The notes: generated by a model not told the origin, from the sequence alone. A DNA stretch of 64,000 nucleotides from Christensenella massiliensis (GCA_900155415.1 LT700187.1:186001-250000); one strand, 5' to 3'; shown: positions 1 through 9,419, numbered from the stretch's first letter. A program made the numbers and translations.

Positions 1-659
1 CTGTCCAAGCCTTCACAGTATGCAGTGCTCCGCCCGCTTTGCAGATGTTCCCGCGCTACCATATCTGCAAGCTGGGCAATGCCGCCGCCGCTGCAAAAGC
101 CTTCCATAGAGCCCGCCTTTCCATAGCCGACCGGGCCGACTGCGCTTAGACGTATATGACCGCATTCGCCCGCCATATCGTTCGTTCCGCTGTACAGCCT
201 GCCGTCCAGTATCAATCCCGCTCCGCATCCGGTTCCAAAGGTAATAAAAATTGCATTGTTCGCGTTTTGCGCCGCGCCAAACCGCCATTCTGCCAGCGCC
301 CCCGCATTGGCATCGTTTTGTATTCGTACCGGCGCCCCAAAATGGCTCTCTATTCGTTCTGCAATAGGAATACGGTCCCATCCGGGCAAATTAGGCGGCG
401 AAAGTATTACGCCTCTTTTGGAATCGAGCGGGCCTCCGCAGCTGATTCCGGCCGCATCGATATCTTTGTGTGTCAAACCATTATTTTGCAGAATCGCTTC
501 CGCTTCTTCGAGCATCACGCTAATCGCGTCGTCTGCCCCGCTTGTATCCTTCGTCCCAAAAAAACTGCGCCCTAAAAAATCCACGCTTTGCCCTGACACC
601 CGGCCAAGCAGGACAGCACATTTCGTTCCTCCTATATCAAACCCTAAAATGTTTTTCAT
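1..659 (-). CDS. ROK-family sugar kinase, cut by the window edge
   Basis: ROK kinases phosphorylate hexoses or amino sugars with ATP in the cytoplasm. About 219 N-terminal residues are visible and the C-terminus lies outside the window. The phosphate-binding motif DIGGTK is at residues 8-13, the catalytic NDAN motif follows mid-protein, and then GTGCGAGL. The usual zinc motif CxCGxxGCxE is replaced by a GYGKAGSMEGFCSGG stretch, so this is the zinc-less variety. The ATG overlaps the stop of the upstream SIS gene (ATGA), which indicates translational coupling. Position at the end of a sugar-uptake operon suggests it phosphorylates the imported sugar or an intermediate. The substrate cannot be read from the sequence. 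Confidence 0.85.
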   Translation of the reverse strand, partial: MKNILGFDIGGTKCAVLLGRVSGQSVDFLGRSFFGTKDTSGADDAISVMLEEAEAILQNNGLTHKDIDAAGISCGGPLDSKRGVILSPPNLPGWDRIPIAERIESHFGAPVRIQNDANAGALAEWRFGAAQNANNAIFITFGTGCGAGLILDGRLYSGTNDMAGECGHIRLSAVGPVGYGKAGSMEGFCSGGGIAQLADMVAREHLQSGRSTAYCEGLD

Positions 660-1318
660 ATATCGTCTTTCTCCCAAAAATGGACCTCGATCATCCGGCA
701 CAACGCATGGTAAACAGGAAGATGCAGTTCTTGTATCAAATAGGTTTCCTTTTCCGGTACGCAGACCGCCGTGTCTCCGATCTCTTTCAGGCTTCCACCT
801 GTCTTACCTGTCAGACTGATGACTTTCATGCCTTTCGCTTTCGCTACTTCTGCTGCAAGCGTTACATTCTTCGCATTGCCGGAGGTTGAAATTCCAAGCA
901 GAACATCGTTTTTTCTTCCGTAACCATACACCTGCTGTGCAAATGTGAGCTCCGGGCTGACGTCGTTGGCAAACGCCGTACTGAGCGATGCATTCTCCAC
1001 CAACGCATAAACAGGAAGCGCCCCTTCCAGAAATTCCCCGTATCTTTGCGCCTCCTTCGGATAGAGCCGCGCAAACTCCTTTCGAAACGCCTCATCTGTT
1101 TTTCGCGGCAGGATAAACCGTTTCATCAATTCGCCGGCAATGTGCAGTGCGTCCGCCGCGCTCCCGCCGTTTCCGCAAACAAACAATCTTCCGTCACTTT
1201 CAAAACAGTTTATCAGTATCTCATAAGCTGCGAGAAGCTCTTGTTCATTCTCACGCAGTACAGGGTATCTTTGAAGCAGCTGGTCCAGTATATTCCGTAT
1301 AGATCCTTTCCTGCTCAT
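656..1318 (-). CDS. SIS-domain sugar-phosphate isomerase (GmhA-like)
   Basis: A 220-residue SIS protein of the phosphoheptose isomerase type. The signature GNGGSAADALH is in the first third and a second phosphosugar loop GISTSGNAKN lies mid-protein. Such proteins isomerise or bind phosphosugars; heptose synthesis is not expected in this Gram-positive host, so a catabolic role is more likely. An ATG at 1351 is in frame but overlaps the upstream gene by 32 bases. The ATG at 1318 is preferred: it has a GGAAGG site about 10 bases upstream and sits 1 base after the upstream stop. It is coupled to the ROK kinase by a 4-base overlap, so the two probably act on the same sugar. Confidence 0.8.
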   Translation of the reverse strand: MSRKGSIRNILDQLLQRYPVLRENEQELLAAYEILINCFESDGRLFVCGNGGSAADALHIAGELMKRFILPRKTDEAFRKEFARLYPKEAQRYGEFLEGALPVYALVENASLSTAFANDVSPELTFAQQVYGYGRKNDVLLGISTSGNAKNVTLAAEVAKAKGMKVISLTGKTGGSLKEIGDTAVCVPEKETYLIQELHLPVYHALCRMIEVHFWEKDDI

Positions 1319-1319
1319 T

Positions 1320-2453
1320 TCATTGTTTCCTTCCATATTTTCTTGCTGCATGAAACATCGTTACAATATTTTCCGGCGGAACATCGTCCTGTATGTTGTG
1401 CGCCGCCGCAAAAATATATCCTCCATCCCGATCCAATATCTCGACCGTTTGATGGACAGACTCATCAATCTGCGCCGCCGAGCCGAAATTCAGTAACTCC
1501 TGTGTATCGATCCCGCCATGGAATACGATCTGTTTTCCGTAATTCTGTTTCAGCCAAGAAGGAGACATTTCCTCCGAAACCGGCTGGATCGGATTTAATA
1601 TCTCAACGCCGATTTCGATCAGGTCACCGATGATCTTGTAGACGTTTCCGCACGAATGATGCAGAAAATACGCATCGGTATAACGTTTTGTATAGTCTAT
1701 TCTTTCTTTCAGATAAGGCTTGACCAGTTTTTGAAAGGTTTGCGGCGGCATAAAAAGATCACTCTGCATCGCAAAGTCATCTCCGCTCGAAGTATAGTGG
1801 ATATAGCCGCCCAATGCTCCATAGTAAAGATCGATCACCTTTTTCTGGTATTCCAGTATTTTATCGAACAGCTTTCTGACAAAGCCTTCATCAAGGAAAA
1901 GGCGCATCAGAAAATCGTCAAATCCGCATAACCAACAGCCTAATTCAAATATCCCGTAGACCGGATGCTCCGCGCAGACCACATATTCCCCGCTTTCCCA
2001 CAGCTTTTTTGCTTCCGCCGCCATAGCGCCGATGAGGCTTCGGTCTATACTTTCGGCGTCCGGGAAAAAATAAGAATCCAGATCATCTGCCGATGCTCCT
2101 TTCAGCGGCGGATCCACTATATCCCAATACGTTCCGGTAAATTTGCGCTTGATCCCCCATTCGTCAATATAAGTATCTTCCGTCAGAAACCGGAACTGCG
2201 AGTGTTCCGGATGCAAAATTTCGCCTACGGAGCGCGTATCAATATCCATACACTGCAAAATCCTCTCGTCGATTCGGCCGATTTTTCCAAAAAGATACCG
2301 TTCCTTCGGCCGATTCGTAAATCCAAACAAATTCATTAAATTTTCATGGCTTTTTCCTTCCAGTCCCGAAAGCGGATTCCCGCCTAAATCCAGTACCAGA
2401 TCCGACGGCTTTCTGTGCCGCATCGTTTCTCTGAAGTTTTCTATCCGTGACAT
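1320..2453 (-). CDS. Uroporphyrinogen decarboxylase-fold protein (URO-D/MtaA superfamily)
   Basis: A 377-residue protein of the URO-D superfamily, which includes haem-pathway decarboxylases and corrinoid methyltransferases such as MtaA. A HHSCGN motif (about residue 275) resembles the metal-binding His/Cys part of the methyltransferase branch, followed by a HGGIDTQ strand typical of the barrel. No haem genes are nearby, so a true uroporphyrinogen decarboxylase role is unlikely. The start at 2453 is chosen for the GGAG site about 5 bases upstream; an in-frame upstream start would add 15 basic residues. It lies inside a sugar transport operon with a second URO-D-like protein. The reaction is unknown. 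Confidence 0.75.
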   Translation of the reverse strand: MSRIENFRETMRHRKPSDLVLDLGGNPLSGLEGKSHENLMNLFGFTNRPKERYLFGKIGRIDERILQCMDIDTRSVGEILHPEHSQFRFLTEDTYIDEWGIKRKFTGTYWDIVDPPLKGASADDLDSYFFPDAESIDRSLIGAMAAEAKKLWESGEYVVCAEHPVYGIFELGCWLCGFDDFLMRLFLDEGFVRKLFDKILEYQKKVIDLYYGALGGYIHYTSSGDDFAMQSDLFMPPQTFQKLVKPYLKERIDYTKRYTDAYFLHHSCGNVYKIIGDLIEIGVEILNPIQPVSEEMSPSWLKQNYGKQIVFHGGIDTQELLNFGSAAQIDESVHQTVEILDRDGGYIFAAAHNIQDDVPPENIVTMFHAARKYGRKQ

Positions 2454-2549
2454 TTTTGCTCCATTTCTCTTTCTGCTTTTTCCGGAATTAAGGTACACAA
2501 AACCAATATGCGTTTCCCGCGCATATTTTTCCGATAGATGCTTTACTGT

Positions 2550-3767
2550 TTATTTTGTTTTATCGCTGCAATATTTTTCAAAATAGGCTTCGATCGCCAA
2601 GGCAACTGCGCCCAAGGCTTCCATTGGTTTTTCTATCGTTCCGGCAAGCACTTTTATATTTCTGCTTTTATCCATAAAAATATTCTTCATCATTGTTTCG
2701 CTTGTGCTTTGAACATACAGCGGAAACCTTCGTTCCAGTTCGCCTCCGAGTATGATCGCTCCCGGATTATAAATATTCACGACGTTCGCTAATCCGATCC
2801 CCAGCCAGCTGCCGACTCGTTTTAACACTTCTTCCGCAACGGGATCGCCCTGTCCGGCGGCATCCTCGATTGTCTGGAGGCCATAGCCTGCCCCCTCCGC
2901 GCTCCCATTCATCATCTTTTCACGCCTGTATTCTTTCAGCAGAGCGTTGATGGAGCAATAGCTTTCCAGACATCCCCTGTTTCCGCAATAGCAATCCCGT
3001 CCATTGAAATCAATGGACATGTGCCCAAGCTCTCCTGCGACTCCGCTGTTTCCAACGTCCAGTTTTCCGCCTTTTACCCGTCCCATGCCGATTCCATAAT
3101 CGGCAAAAATATATAAATAGTCGTCAAGGTTCTTGCCGATCCCATATTCCAATTCTCCCAGCGCGCCGAGCTTTGCTACGTTCTCCACGACTGTCGGCCA
3201 TTTGAAATGCCCCTTCTCCTTAAAAAAGTCCATCCTTTTTGTGGCCCAATAGGAAAACACATCGTCGCTTGCCTGTTCCGTATATTTAAAGCCCATACCG
3301 GGCGTTCCGATCCCAGAATAGGAGATATCATTTTCTGTCAGCCCGCTCATCCGCACAGCTTCTTCCATGCATTGCTCCAGCTGTGCCAATATTTTATCTT
3401 CTCCGCCCGAATAATCGATATCGCGCCGATAAGACGAGAGAATGTCTCCTGACATATTCGCAACAATGCTTTGTATGTTTTTTTGGATAACAGTTCCTAA
3501 AAAATATCTTCCATTCGGAACAATGCTTAAAAGATTCGGTTTTCGGCCGCCTGTGGAAACCCCTTTGCCGACTTCGCACACAAGACCATCCTGAATCAGT
3601 TCTTCCGATATGCGCATGACTGTCGGCATCGTAAGCTTCACTTCCCTTGATATCTCCGCGCGGGAAATCATCTCGCTTCTTTTGATCGTATTCAGGACAT
3701 TTTTCTTATTGATCGATTTAATAAGTCCTGAGCTTCCAACCACAATGTTGCTTTTTCTTTTTACCAT
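2550..3767 (-). CDS. ROK-family transcriptional repressor (NagC/XylR type)
   Basis: A 405-residue regulator: an N-terminal winged helix-turn-helix (about residues 15-75, ending in the conserved GGRKP) followed by a ROK sugar-sensing domain. Unlike the kinase at the window edge it keeps the structural zinc motif CYCGNRGCLE (about residues 258-267). Such proteins bind operators and release them when the sugar or its phosphate binds. It sits inside the operon, between the two URO-D-like genes, so it probably controls its own operon. A likely target is the AT-rich leader and promoter at 8791-9256. A 97-base gap separates it from the next gene. Confidence 0.85.
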   Translation of the reverse strand: MVKRKSNIVVGSSGLIKSINKKNVLNTIKRSEMISRAEISREVKLTMPTVMRISEELIQDGLVCEVGKGVSTGGRKPNLLSIVPNGRYFLGTVIQKNIQSIVANMSGDILSSYRRDIDYSGGEDKILAQLEQCMEEAVRMSGLTENDISYSGIGTPGMGFKYTEQASDDVFSYWATKRMDFFKEKGHFKWPTVVENVAKLGALGELEYGIGKNLDDYLYIFADYGIGMGRVKGGKLDVGNSGVAGELGHMSIDFNGRDCYCGNRGCLESYCSINALLKEYRREKMMNGSAEGAGYGLQTIEDAAGQGDPVAEEVLKRVGSWLGIGLANVVNIYNPGAIILGGELERRFPLYVQSTSETMMKNIFMDKSRNIKVLAGTIEKPMEALGAVALAIEAYFEKYCSDKTK

Positions 3768-3849
3768 ATCGTATTTTTCCGCCCATCGATATCATGATTC
3801 TATCCTCAGTATAGCACCTTTCGGCGCTTGTTTCATTATTATTTGAGTT

Positions 3850-5076
3850 TTATCCTTCCTCCACGATCTTCATCGCTGTTTTCTCCCAGCGGTCGATGTG
3901 CGACAGATGATAGGAGACCGTACTCACATCTTTCAGGATAATCTCCACAGGTGTTCCGTTTTCTTTTGCCGCGCAGATCGCTCCCCGAATATTTTTTTCC
4001 ACACATTCCTCGTCAAATTCCCCTGTCGCAATATAAGACGGATTACTCTTGAAAGACATTACATAATCTGCTCCCATGTGTTCCGCACTCTTGTTTGCGT
4101 CCGCCCACGGGCTGACGGATATCTTTCGCACATTACTCAGCTTCCGCACAATATCTATCTTATTCTCCAGCGGCTCACAGCATCCGTAATACAGAAGCCC
4201 GAATTTTTCATAAAGCGGCTTTACGAGCTCTATTTCAAACTCATTATGCATATCCGGCGAAACCGTTGAGAATATCTGCGCCATACCGAACGCCCATACA
4301 TTCTTTGCCATTGCTTTTTCCCCCTGTTGCTTTGGGAGGTCATCTGTATAGGCGCCCGTGCAATGGACATATTGTGCCTCTGGATCCAGAAGCCCCTGTT
4401 CTTCGCACTGAGTAAGCGTTGCCTCTGTCAGTTCTACAAATTTTCTGACGATATCCTTCACAAAATCCGGCCGGTCGATAATGTCCCACAGGATCGCTTC
4501 AGCAGGCTTCATCTGCGCGATCCTATCCCATACGCCCGCATGGATCTGTACGCCTGAGAACCGCACCGGGAGTATCCCGTCAAAAATTTCGCTGCACCGT
4601 TCAAAATGCTCCTCGTCCAGTTTATGGTCTACCCATATTTTATCTGCTTTCAGCATTTCCAGCTTTTCCGGCGTATCGATCTGATCTACATATTTATGGG
4701 AAACGATGTCGTTAGATTCGTCCGTTTGCCGCACATCCTCCATGATATGGATCCCATAATCGAGATTGTGTATTTCGTGCGGGATATCCAATCTGTTTTC
4801 CACCACCATATCGCATGGAAAATGCCGCCAGCGATAGAGCATTTGCAGCAATCCCGTTTCCACCGTCCGTAAAAACTCATCCTCACACCGGTTTTTCAGT
4901 TCATCGCTTTTGCCAAGCTCGTGCCATGGAAGCTGATCGATATATACCATTGGCCGGACTGGCTCAAGGTCATTATTTTTCCGCCACAATTCCTTCTTCT
5001 CATTCTGCACCGGCAAATGGGCGATCTCGGCGATCTTCTTTCCGAGCTCCTTTAATATTTTCGCATCATTGTTCAT
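3850..5076 (-). CDS. Second URO-D-superfamily protein, sugar-operon type
   Basis: A 408-residue URO-D-fold protein of a type often found beside sugar ABC transporters in Firmicutes. It carries a CHGCCEP-like motif (here YYGCCEPLENK, about residue 318) with adjacent cysteines, then KISVSPWAD. It is clearly diverged from the URO-D protein at 1320-2453, so the two are not a recent duplication. It follows the transporter genes by 43 bases and is presumably translated from the same mRNA. The known family includes methyl-transfer and decarboxylation enzymes; the reaction here is unknown. It may process a methylated or otherwise modified sugar, but that is inference. Confidence 0.72.
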   Translation of the reverse strand: MNNDAKILKELGKKIAEIAHLPVQNEKKELWRKNNDLEPVRPMVYIDQLPWHELGKSDELKNRCEDEFLRTVETGLLQMLYRWRHFPCDMVVENRLDIPHEIHNLDYGIHIMEDVRQTDESNDIVSHKYVDQIDTPEKLEMLKADKIWVDHKLDEEHFERCSEIFDGILPVRFSGVQIHAGVWDRIAQMKPAEAILWDIIDRPDFVKDIVRKFVELTEATLTQCEEQGLLDPEAQYVHCTGAYTDDLPKQQGEKAMAKNVWAFGMAQIFSTVSPDMHNEFEIELVKPLYEKFGLLYYGCCEPLENKIDIVRKLSNVRKISVSPWADANKSAEHMGADYVMSFKSNPSYIATGEFDEECVEKNIRGAICAAKENGTPVEIILKDVSTVSYHLSHIDRWEKTAMKIVEEG

Positions 5077-5119
5077 GCCTCACTACCCCACTTCTGTATA
5101 ATTTCACAAATGTCAAAGA

Positions 5120-6604
5120 TCAATGGATGGCTTTCTCCAGCAGCGCGGCTTCGGAAGCTTCTTCCCTGTTAAACTCTCCTGTGATTTTGCCACTCTTCAT
5201 GACATATACTCTATCGCACATTCCCAGTATTTCCGGAAGCTCGGACGAGACCATAATGATCGCGAGGCCCTGCCCGGCAAGATCGTTCATCAGCGAATAG
5301 ATCTCCGCTTTTGCTCCAACATCGATCCCCCGCGTTGGTTCGTCGATCACAAGTACTTTTAGATTTCTTTTCATAAGCCAGCGGGCAAGCAAGACCTTTT
5401 GCTGGTTTCCGCCCGAGAGCTTTGGAATAAGCTGGTTCATCGTGGGCGTTTTGATTTTCAGACGCTGTATCATATCCCGAACCACATCTTCCTCTCCCGT
5501 TCTTGAAATACTGATCCCTTTTGTCACTTGATTCAACGAAACGATCGTCATATTGCTTTTTACGCTCATATTCGGCAGGATACCGCCTTTTCTTCTATCC
5601 TCTACCACGAGGCCCATTCCCGATTCCCGGGCAATCAGCGGAGAATTCGGCGGTATTTCCTTTCCATCCAATACTACGCTGCCTTCTAACCGTTTATCCA
5701 TGCCGAGAAGCGCCATCGTCATTTCTGTGCGGCCCGCCCCCATCAATCCGGAGAAGCCTACGATTTCTCCGCGTCTCACATGGAATGAGATATCCGTCAC
5801 TTTCTCTGTTGTCAGTCCCTTTACGTCAAGCAGCACTTCCCCCAGATTTGCGTTACGGTCCGGGAAGATATCTTCCATCTTTCTGCCAACCATCATTTCG
5901 ATCAGCTGTTCTTCATTCAACTCTTCCGGATATTTCGTTCCTACGACTGCGCCGTCCTTAAATACTGTGATTCGGTCGGCGATCTCAAAAATCTCATCCA
6001 GCTTATGTGAAATATAGATGATAGAAACTCCTTTTTCCTTCAGCTGTGCGATGATCTTGAACAGGCTTTCCACTTCTTTCGGGCTCAACGCAGAAGTCGG
6101 TTCGTCCATAATAATAATTTTAGCCCCCAAGGAAAGCGACTTTGCGATCTCAACGAGCTGCTGTTCCGCAATACTGAGATACTGTACTTTTGTCCGCGGA
6201 CTGATCGAAAGCCCTACCATTTCCATATATTTTCGCGACTCGTCATAAAGCTTTTTCCACTGGACCCGGCCGCCCTTTGCGGGAAGACGTCCGAAAAAAA
6301 TATTTTCCGCCGCCGATAAACTTGATACAAGATTTAATTCCTGATAGATGACGCTGATTCCCTCTTTGATCGCGTCAAGGGGATGACATATCTTCGCTTC
6401 TTTCCCATTTATAAGATATTTTCCACGCGAGCGCTGATAGACTCCTGAAAGTATTTTGATCAGCGTCGATTTCCCCGCGCCGTTTTCACCGACCAGTGCA
6501 TGCACCTCTCCCGCATAGAGGTCGAAGCTGACTCCCTTCAGCGCATGTACGCCCGGAAAAATCATGTGCATATCCGCAATTTCAATGACAGGTGTATTTT
6601 TCAT
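5120..6604 (-). CDS. Sugar ABC transporter, fused double ATPase (RbsA type)
   Basis: A 494-residue protein with two ABC ATPase halves, as in ribose/xylose/galactose importers. The first half has Walker A GENGAGKST (about residue 38), a signature LSIAEQQLVEIA and Walker B IIIMDEPTSAL. The second half has a degenerate Walker A (GLMGAGRTE), signature LSGGNQQKVLLARW and Walker B LVIDEPTRGID. This asymmetry is normal for the family. Its start overlaps the end of the permease gene by 4 bases. It energises uptake together with the permease and binding protein encoded just upstream. Confidence 0.92.
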   Translation of the reverse strand: MKNTPVIEIADMHMIFPGVHALKGVSFDLYAGEVHALVGENGAGKSTLIKILSGVYQRSRGKYLINGKEAKICHPLDAIKEGISVIYQELNLVSSLSAAENIFFGRLPAKGGRVQWKKLYDESRKYMEMVGLSISPRTKVQYLSIAEQQLVEIAKSLSLGAKIIIMDEPTSALSPKEVESLFKIIAQLKEKGVSIIYISHKLDEIFEIADRITVFKDGAVVGTKYPEELNEEQLIEMMVGRKMEDIFPDRNANLGEVLLDVKGLTTEKVTDISFHVRRGEIVGFSGLMGAGRTEMTMALLGMDKRLEGSVVLDGKEIPPNSPLIARESGMGLVVEDRRKGGILPNMSVKSNMTIVSLNQVTKGISISRTGEEDVVRDMIQRLKIKTPTMNQLIPKLSGGNQQKVLLARWLMKRNLKVLVIDEPTRGIDVGAKAEIYSLMNDLAGQGLAIIMVSSELPEILGMCDRVYVMKSGKITGEFNREEASEAALLEKAIH

Positions 6605-7623
6605 GCCGCTATTCCCTCTTTTTTCAGATGGTCCTTCTGCTCCTGTACAATTTTCTTTGCCAGCCGCGCTTTACGAACTTCGTCAAGATAAACGGCCAGA
6701 ATAATCACGATACCTCTTGCGATATTCTGCCAGAAGGATGAAACGTCCAATAGGGTAAGTCCATTTTCCAATACCCCAAGGATCAGCATGCCGATAAACG
6801 CGCCTCCAATACCGCCAATCCCTCCGTTCAGTGAAACACCGCCCAAAATGATTGCGGCGATCACCGTCATTTCAAAACCGTCTCCGGCAGATGGCTGTGC
6901 CGATGACATCCGTGAGGCAAGCAATACGCCTGCAAGCATAGTGAGTACACCGCTGATGATATATACCGTGATCCTCATGCGGTCCACCGGCAGTCCGGCT
7001 AATTTCGACGCTTCCTGATTTCCCCCAATCGCATAGATATAGCGGCCGAATGTCGTATGCCGCAGGATATACCAGATCGCTACAAACAGTATTGCCATGA
7101 TGATAACACCATTCGGTATCGGCCCTACATAACCTGTACCCAAAGTTTGGAAATCCGGATAAGCTGCCTGTATGGAAACCGCGTCCGTAGTGACCATTGC
7201 TACCCCCCTCCAGATCGTCATCGTGCCAAGCGTTACGATCAGAGAATTCATTTTTCCTTTTGCCACTAAGAATCCGTTAAGCGCTCCAACACCGGCGCCT
7301 GCTGCAAGCGCCGCAAGAACGGCAAGTGCAATGCTGCCCGTTGCATTCAGCGTAACAACCGAGCAAAGGCCTGCGATCGCCTGCTGCGAACCGACCGAAA
7401 GATCGATCTCGCCAAGCAATATTACCATCGTAAGCCCGAATCCACAGACCGCCGTCAGAGATACCTGCCGGAGCATGTTCATAATATTCCGTTCCGATAA
7501 AAATACCTGCGATGTCAGCGACATAATGACGCACAGTACGATCAGCGCGATGACAAGGAAAAGAATATCAGAATCCTTTATTTTTGAAAATACACTTTTC
7601 GCTGTTGTTTTTTGGCTGTTCAT
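6601..7623 (-). CDS. Sugar ABC transporter permease (RbsC type)
   Basis: A 340-residue hydrophobic protein of the BPD_transp_2 family with about eight to ten membrane segments. It has the family GEIDLSVG motif near residue 71 and a glycine-rich GGVSLNGGIGGIGGAFIG stretch near residue 267 that contacts the ATPase. It forms the membrane channel of the importer. It lies 84 bases downstream of the binding-protein gene and overlaps the ATPase gene by 4 bases. The sugar is not deducible; related systems carry ribose, xylose, allose or inositol. Confidence 0.92.
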   Translation of the reverse strand: MNSQKTTAKSVFSKIKDSDILFLVIALIVLCVIMSLTSQVFLSERNIMNMLRQVSLTAVCGFGLTMVILLGEIDLSVGSQQAIAGLCSVVTLNATGSIALAVLAALAAGAGVGALNGFLVAKGKMNSLIVTLGTMTIWRGVAMVTTDAVSIQAAYPDFQTLGTGYVGPIPNGVIIMAILFVAIWYILRHTTFGRYIYAIGGNQEASKLAGLPVDRMRITVYIISGVLTMLAGVLLASRMSSAQPSAGDGFEMTVIAAIILGGVSLNGGIGGIGGAFIGMLILGVLENGLTLLDVSSFWQNIARGIVIILAVYLDEVRKARLAKKIVQEQKDHLKKEGIAA

Positions 7624-7707
7624 ATTTTCATTCCTTTCAGCGGGCTGTTGCCGATGCCGGAACAGCTATTGCCCGGCACCGGCAAGCCCCATTTCTATTG
7701 CGATTCT

Positions 7708-8790
7708 TTACTCTTCAATCAGCGCTTCGATCGCTTCAAAATTGGTGATATATTCCCCGTTTTCTTCCGTGTAATAATCCGAAAAATTGTCGAGTGTGAT
7801 AATCGTCGAACCAGACCATGTCCGTTCAGAAACCTCTCCTCCGTTCACGACTTCATAAGCCGTATCGACCAACCTCTGCCCCATGAAATCCGGGAACATT
7901 GCCACAGCAGCTTTATACGGTCCATCGGCAAGAAGCGCCGTACGGCCTGCAACGCCCTCGAAGCCAAAGCCGATCGCCGTCAGCTTGCTTTCATCAAGTC
8001 CCGCTTCCTTATAGGCCGCCATGCCGCCTGTCGTCGCGTTATCGTTGATTCCGAAAATCACATTGATCTCCGGATGTGCCGTGAGCGCATCCTGTGAAAC
8101 TTCAAGTGACGTCTCCTTCGCCCCTTGTCCATCTACTTCCTGCGCAATCTCATACTGGATACCTGATTCATCCAATGCTTCCTTGAAGCCCTGTACACGC
8201 TCCCTGCAATCTTCATTTTGCGGCATGCCTACTACTAATATCTTCGGATCAATATTGTTTTCCGTCGCGTATTCTGCCAGCCATTTTCCTGCCTGACGGC
8301 CACCTTCCACGCTGTCAATTCCAACTGTTGTTGTAGCTCCTTCCACTACGTTGGATTCGCAAATAACCGGTACCCCCTGCTCCTTGGCTGCATTAATGAC
8401 CGTTACAAGCGATTTTGCGTCAACCGGAGTAATCAAAAGCGCATCAACGCCAGATGTCAGCATATTCTCCAACTGCGTAACCTCTTTGCCCGCATCCATC
8501 GCAGCATCTGCCGTAACCAGTTCTATGCCAAGTTCTTCTGCCCGCTGCTGTGCGCCCTTTACAATGTTCTGATACCATTCATGAGACATATCGCTGGTAA
8601 CATAACCGAATTTCAGTGTTTTGCCGTCCGCTCCGTTTTCCTCCGAAGTTCCGTCAGAAGCAGCCTCCCCTGCCGCTTCCGACGGAGTCGACGTATCCGT
8701 ACCGTTACTTTCCTCCGCCGGAGCCGCAGAACATCCGAAAACCGTTACCATCAGAAGAACCGCTAAGACTAATACCAAGACTTTTTTCAT
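7708..8790 (-). CDS. Sugar-binding lipoprotein (RbsB/periplasmic-binding type I)
   Basis: A 360-residue solute-binding protein anchored as a lipoprotein: MKKVLVLVLAVLLMV signal and lipobox VFGC (Cys 20), then a Ser/Glu-rich linker and the Peripla_BP_4 fold. Residues such as NDNATTGG and GVDALLITPVDAKS match the ribose-binding family. The ATG at 8790 has GGGAGGG about 7 bases upstream; an in-frame upstream start at 8805 would weaken the signal peptide. It is the first gene of the operon and is probably the most strongly expressed, as usual for binding proteins. Confidence 0.92.
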   Translation of the reverse strand: MKKVLVLVLAVLLMVTVFGCSAAPAEESNGTDTSTPSEAAGEAASDGTSEENGADGKTLKFGYVTSDMSHEWYQNIVKGAQQRAEELGIELVTADAAMDAGKEVTQLENMLTSGVDALLITPVDAKSLVTVINAAKEQGVPVICESNVVEGATTTVGIDSVEGGRQAGKWLAEYATENNIDPKILVVGMPQNEDCRERVQGFKEALDESGIQYEIAQEVDGQGAKETSLEVSQDALTAHPEINVIFGINDNATTGGMAAYKEAGLDESKLTAIGFGFEGVAGRTALLADGPYKAAVAMFPDFMGQRLVDTAYEVVNGGEVSERTWSGSTIITLDNFSDYYTEENGEYITNFEAIEALIEE

Positions 8791-9227
8791 AATTTTCCCT
8801 CCCACATGTTATTTTTTCTGACACTGAGCTGTGTCTTATATTGATTAACCGGCTTCGCCGGTATCATCCGTTCGTTCCCGTTTCTCAAAAAAGCATCACG
8901 AAATACACCTATACAGGCCTGATTTTCAATTATTGTCTGCTTTGCGTGCGAAGGACCTCCATGCCTCAGATGCGTATATTGGTTTATTCCGGCATTTTTT
9001 TGATAGATTTTTGACCAGAGATATTGTCCAATATTATTACTGATAGATAAGTGTTTTGACATGCTTTTTAGGCATGTTTTTTTGTGGTCAAAAATCTATA
9101 ATTTATAATTCAATATAAATATTTAAGGACTTATTTCCTTTCAAATTTTATTTTTCACTTGCTTTTTTGAATTTGTAAGCTTTGTTTCACTTTACTTTTT
9201 AATATTACATAACTAAGTTGTATCTTA
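8791..9227 (-). promoter_or_regulatory. Long AT-rich 5' leader of the sugar operon
   Basis: About 430 bases separate the promoter at 9228-9256 from the binding-protein start. The leader holds three short hairpins: ACATGC/GCATGT with a T-run on the plus side (9059-9084), ACCGGC-GAA-GCCGGT (about 8846-8861), and GACAC/GTGTC (8820-8835) just before the ribosome site. No riboswitch class was recognised and no convincing leader gene is present. It may hold operators for the ROK repressor of the operon or an mRNA-level control element. Confidence 0.4.
9059..9084. repeat. Palindrome with T-run in the sugar-operon leader
   Basis: ACATGC and GCATGT are separated by 7 bases and followed on the plus strand by seven or more Ts. 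On the minus (transcribed) strand the T-run precedes the stem, so it is not a terminator for the operon. It could be a repressor operator or terminate plus-strand read-through. The dyad is read directly; the function is inference. Confidence 0.4.
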
Positions 9228-9256
9228 ATAATATCCTATACATTTTTAAATGTCAA
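9228..9256 (-). promoter_or_regulatory. Sigma-A promoter of the sugar operon
   Basis: On the minus strand TTGACA (9256-9251) and TATTAT (9233-9228) are separated by exactly 17 bases. The -35 is consensus and the -10 differs at one base. It points at the binding-protein gene; transcription should begin near 9221. It is the only good promoter seen upstream of the eight-gene operon. Confidence 0.75.
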
Positions 9257-9419
9257 TCATTTTTTGTAAAAAAATAGTATTGGTTTAAATATTCTATGCT
9301 GAATAAAAATATTATAAAGAGAATAATCCAATCGAAATGTGCCTGTTTTCTGAAAAATAGACGCCTTGACAGGCGGGAGACTATATCATACGCTTTTTAT
9401 TTTGCTATTGCCCTCAGAC

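Noticed and set aside
1320-5076. hemE, true uroporphyrinogen decarboxylases
   Set aside because: Two diverged copies in a sugar operon, no haem genes around, and methyltransferase-like metal motifs in place of the HemE active site.
8787-9062. A 91-codon minus-strand frame in the sugar-operon leader
   Set aside because: No ribosome site, ends across the real start of the binding-protein gene, and its composition is that of AT-rich leader; no family resemblance.
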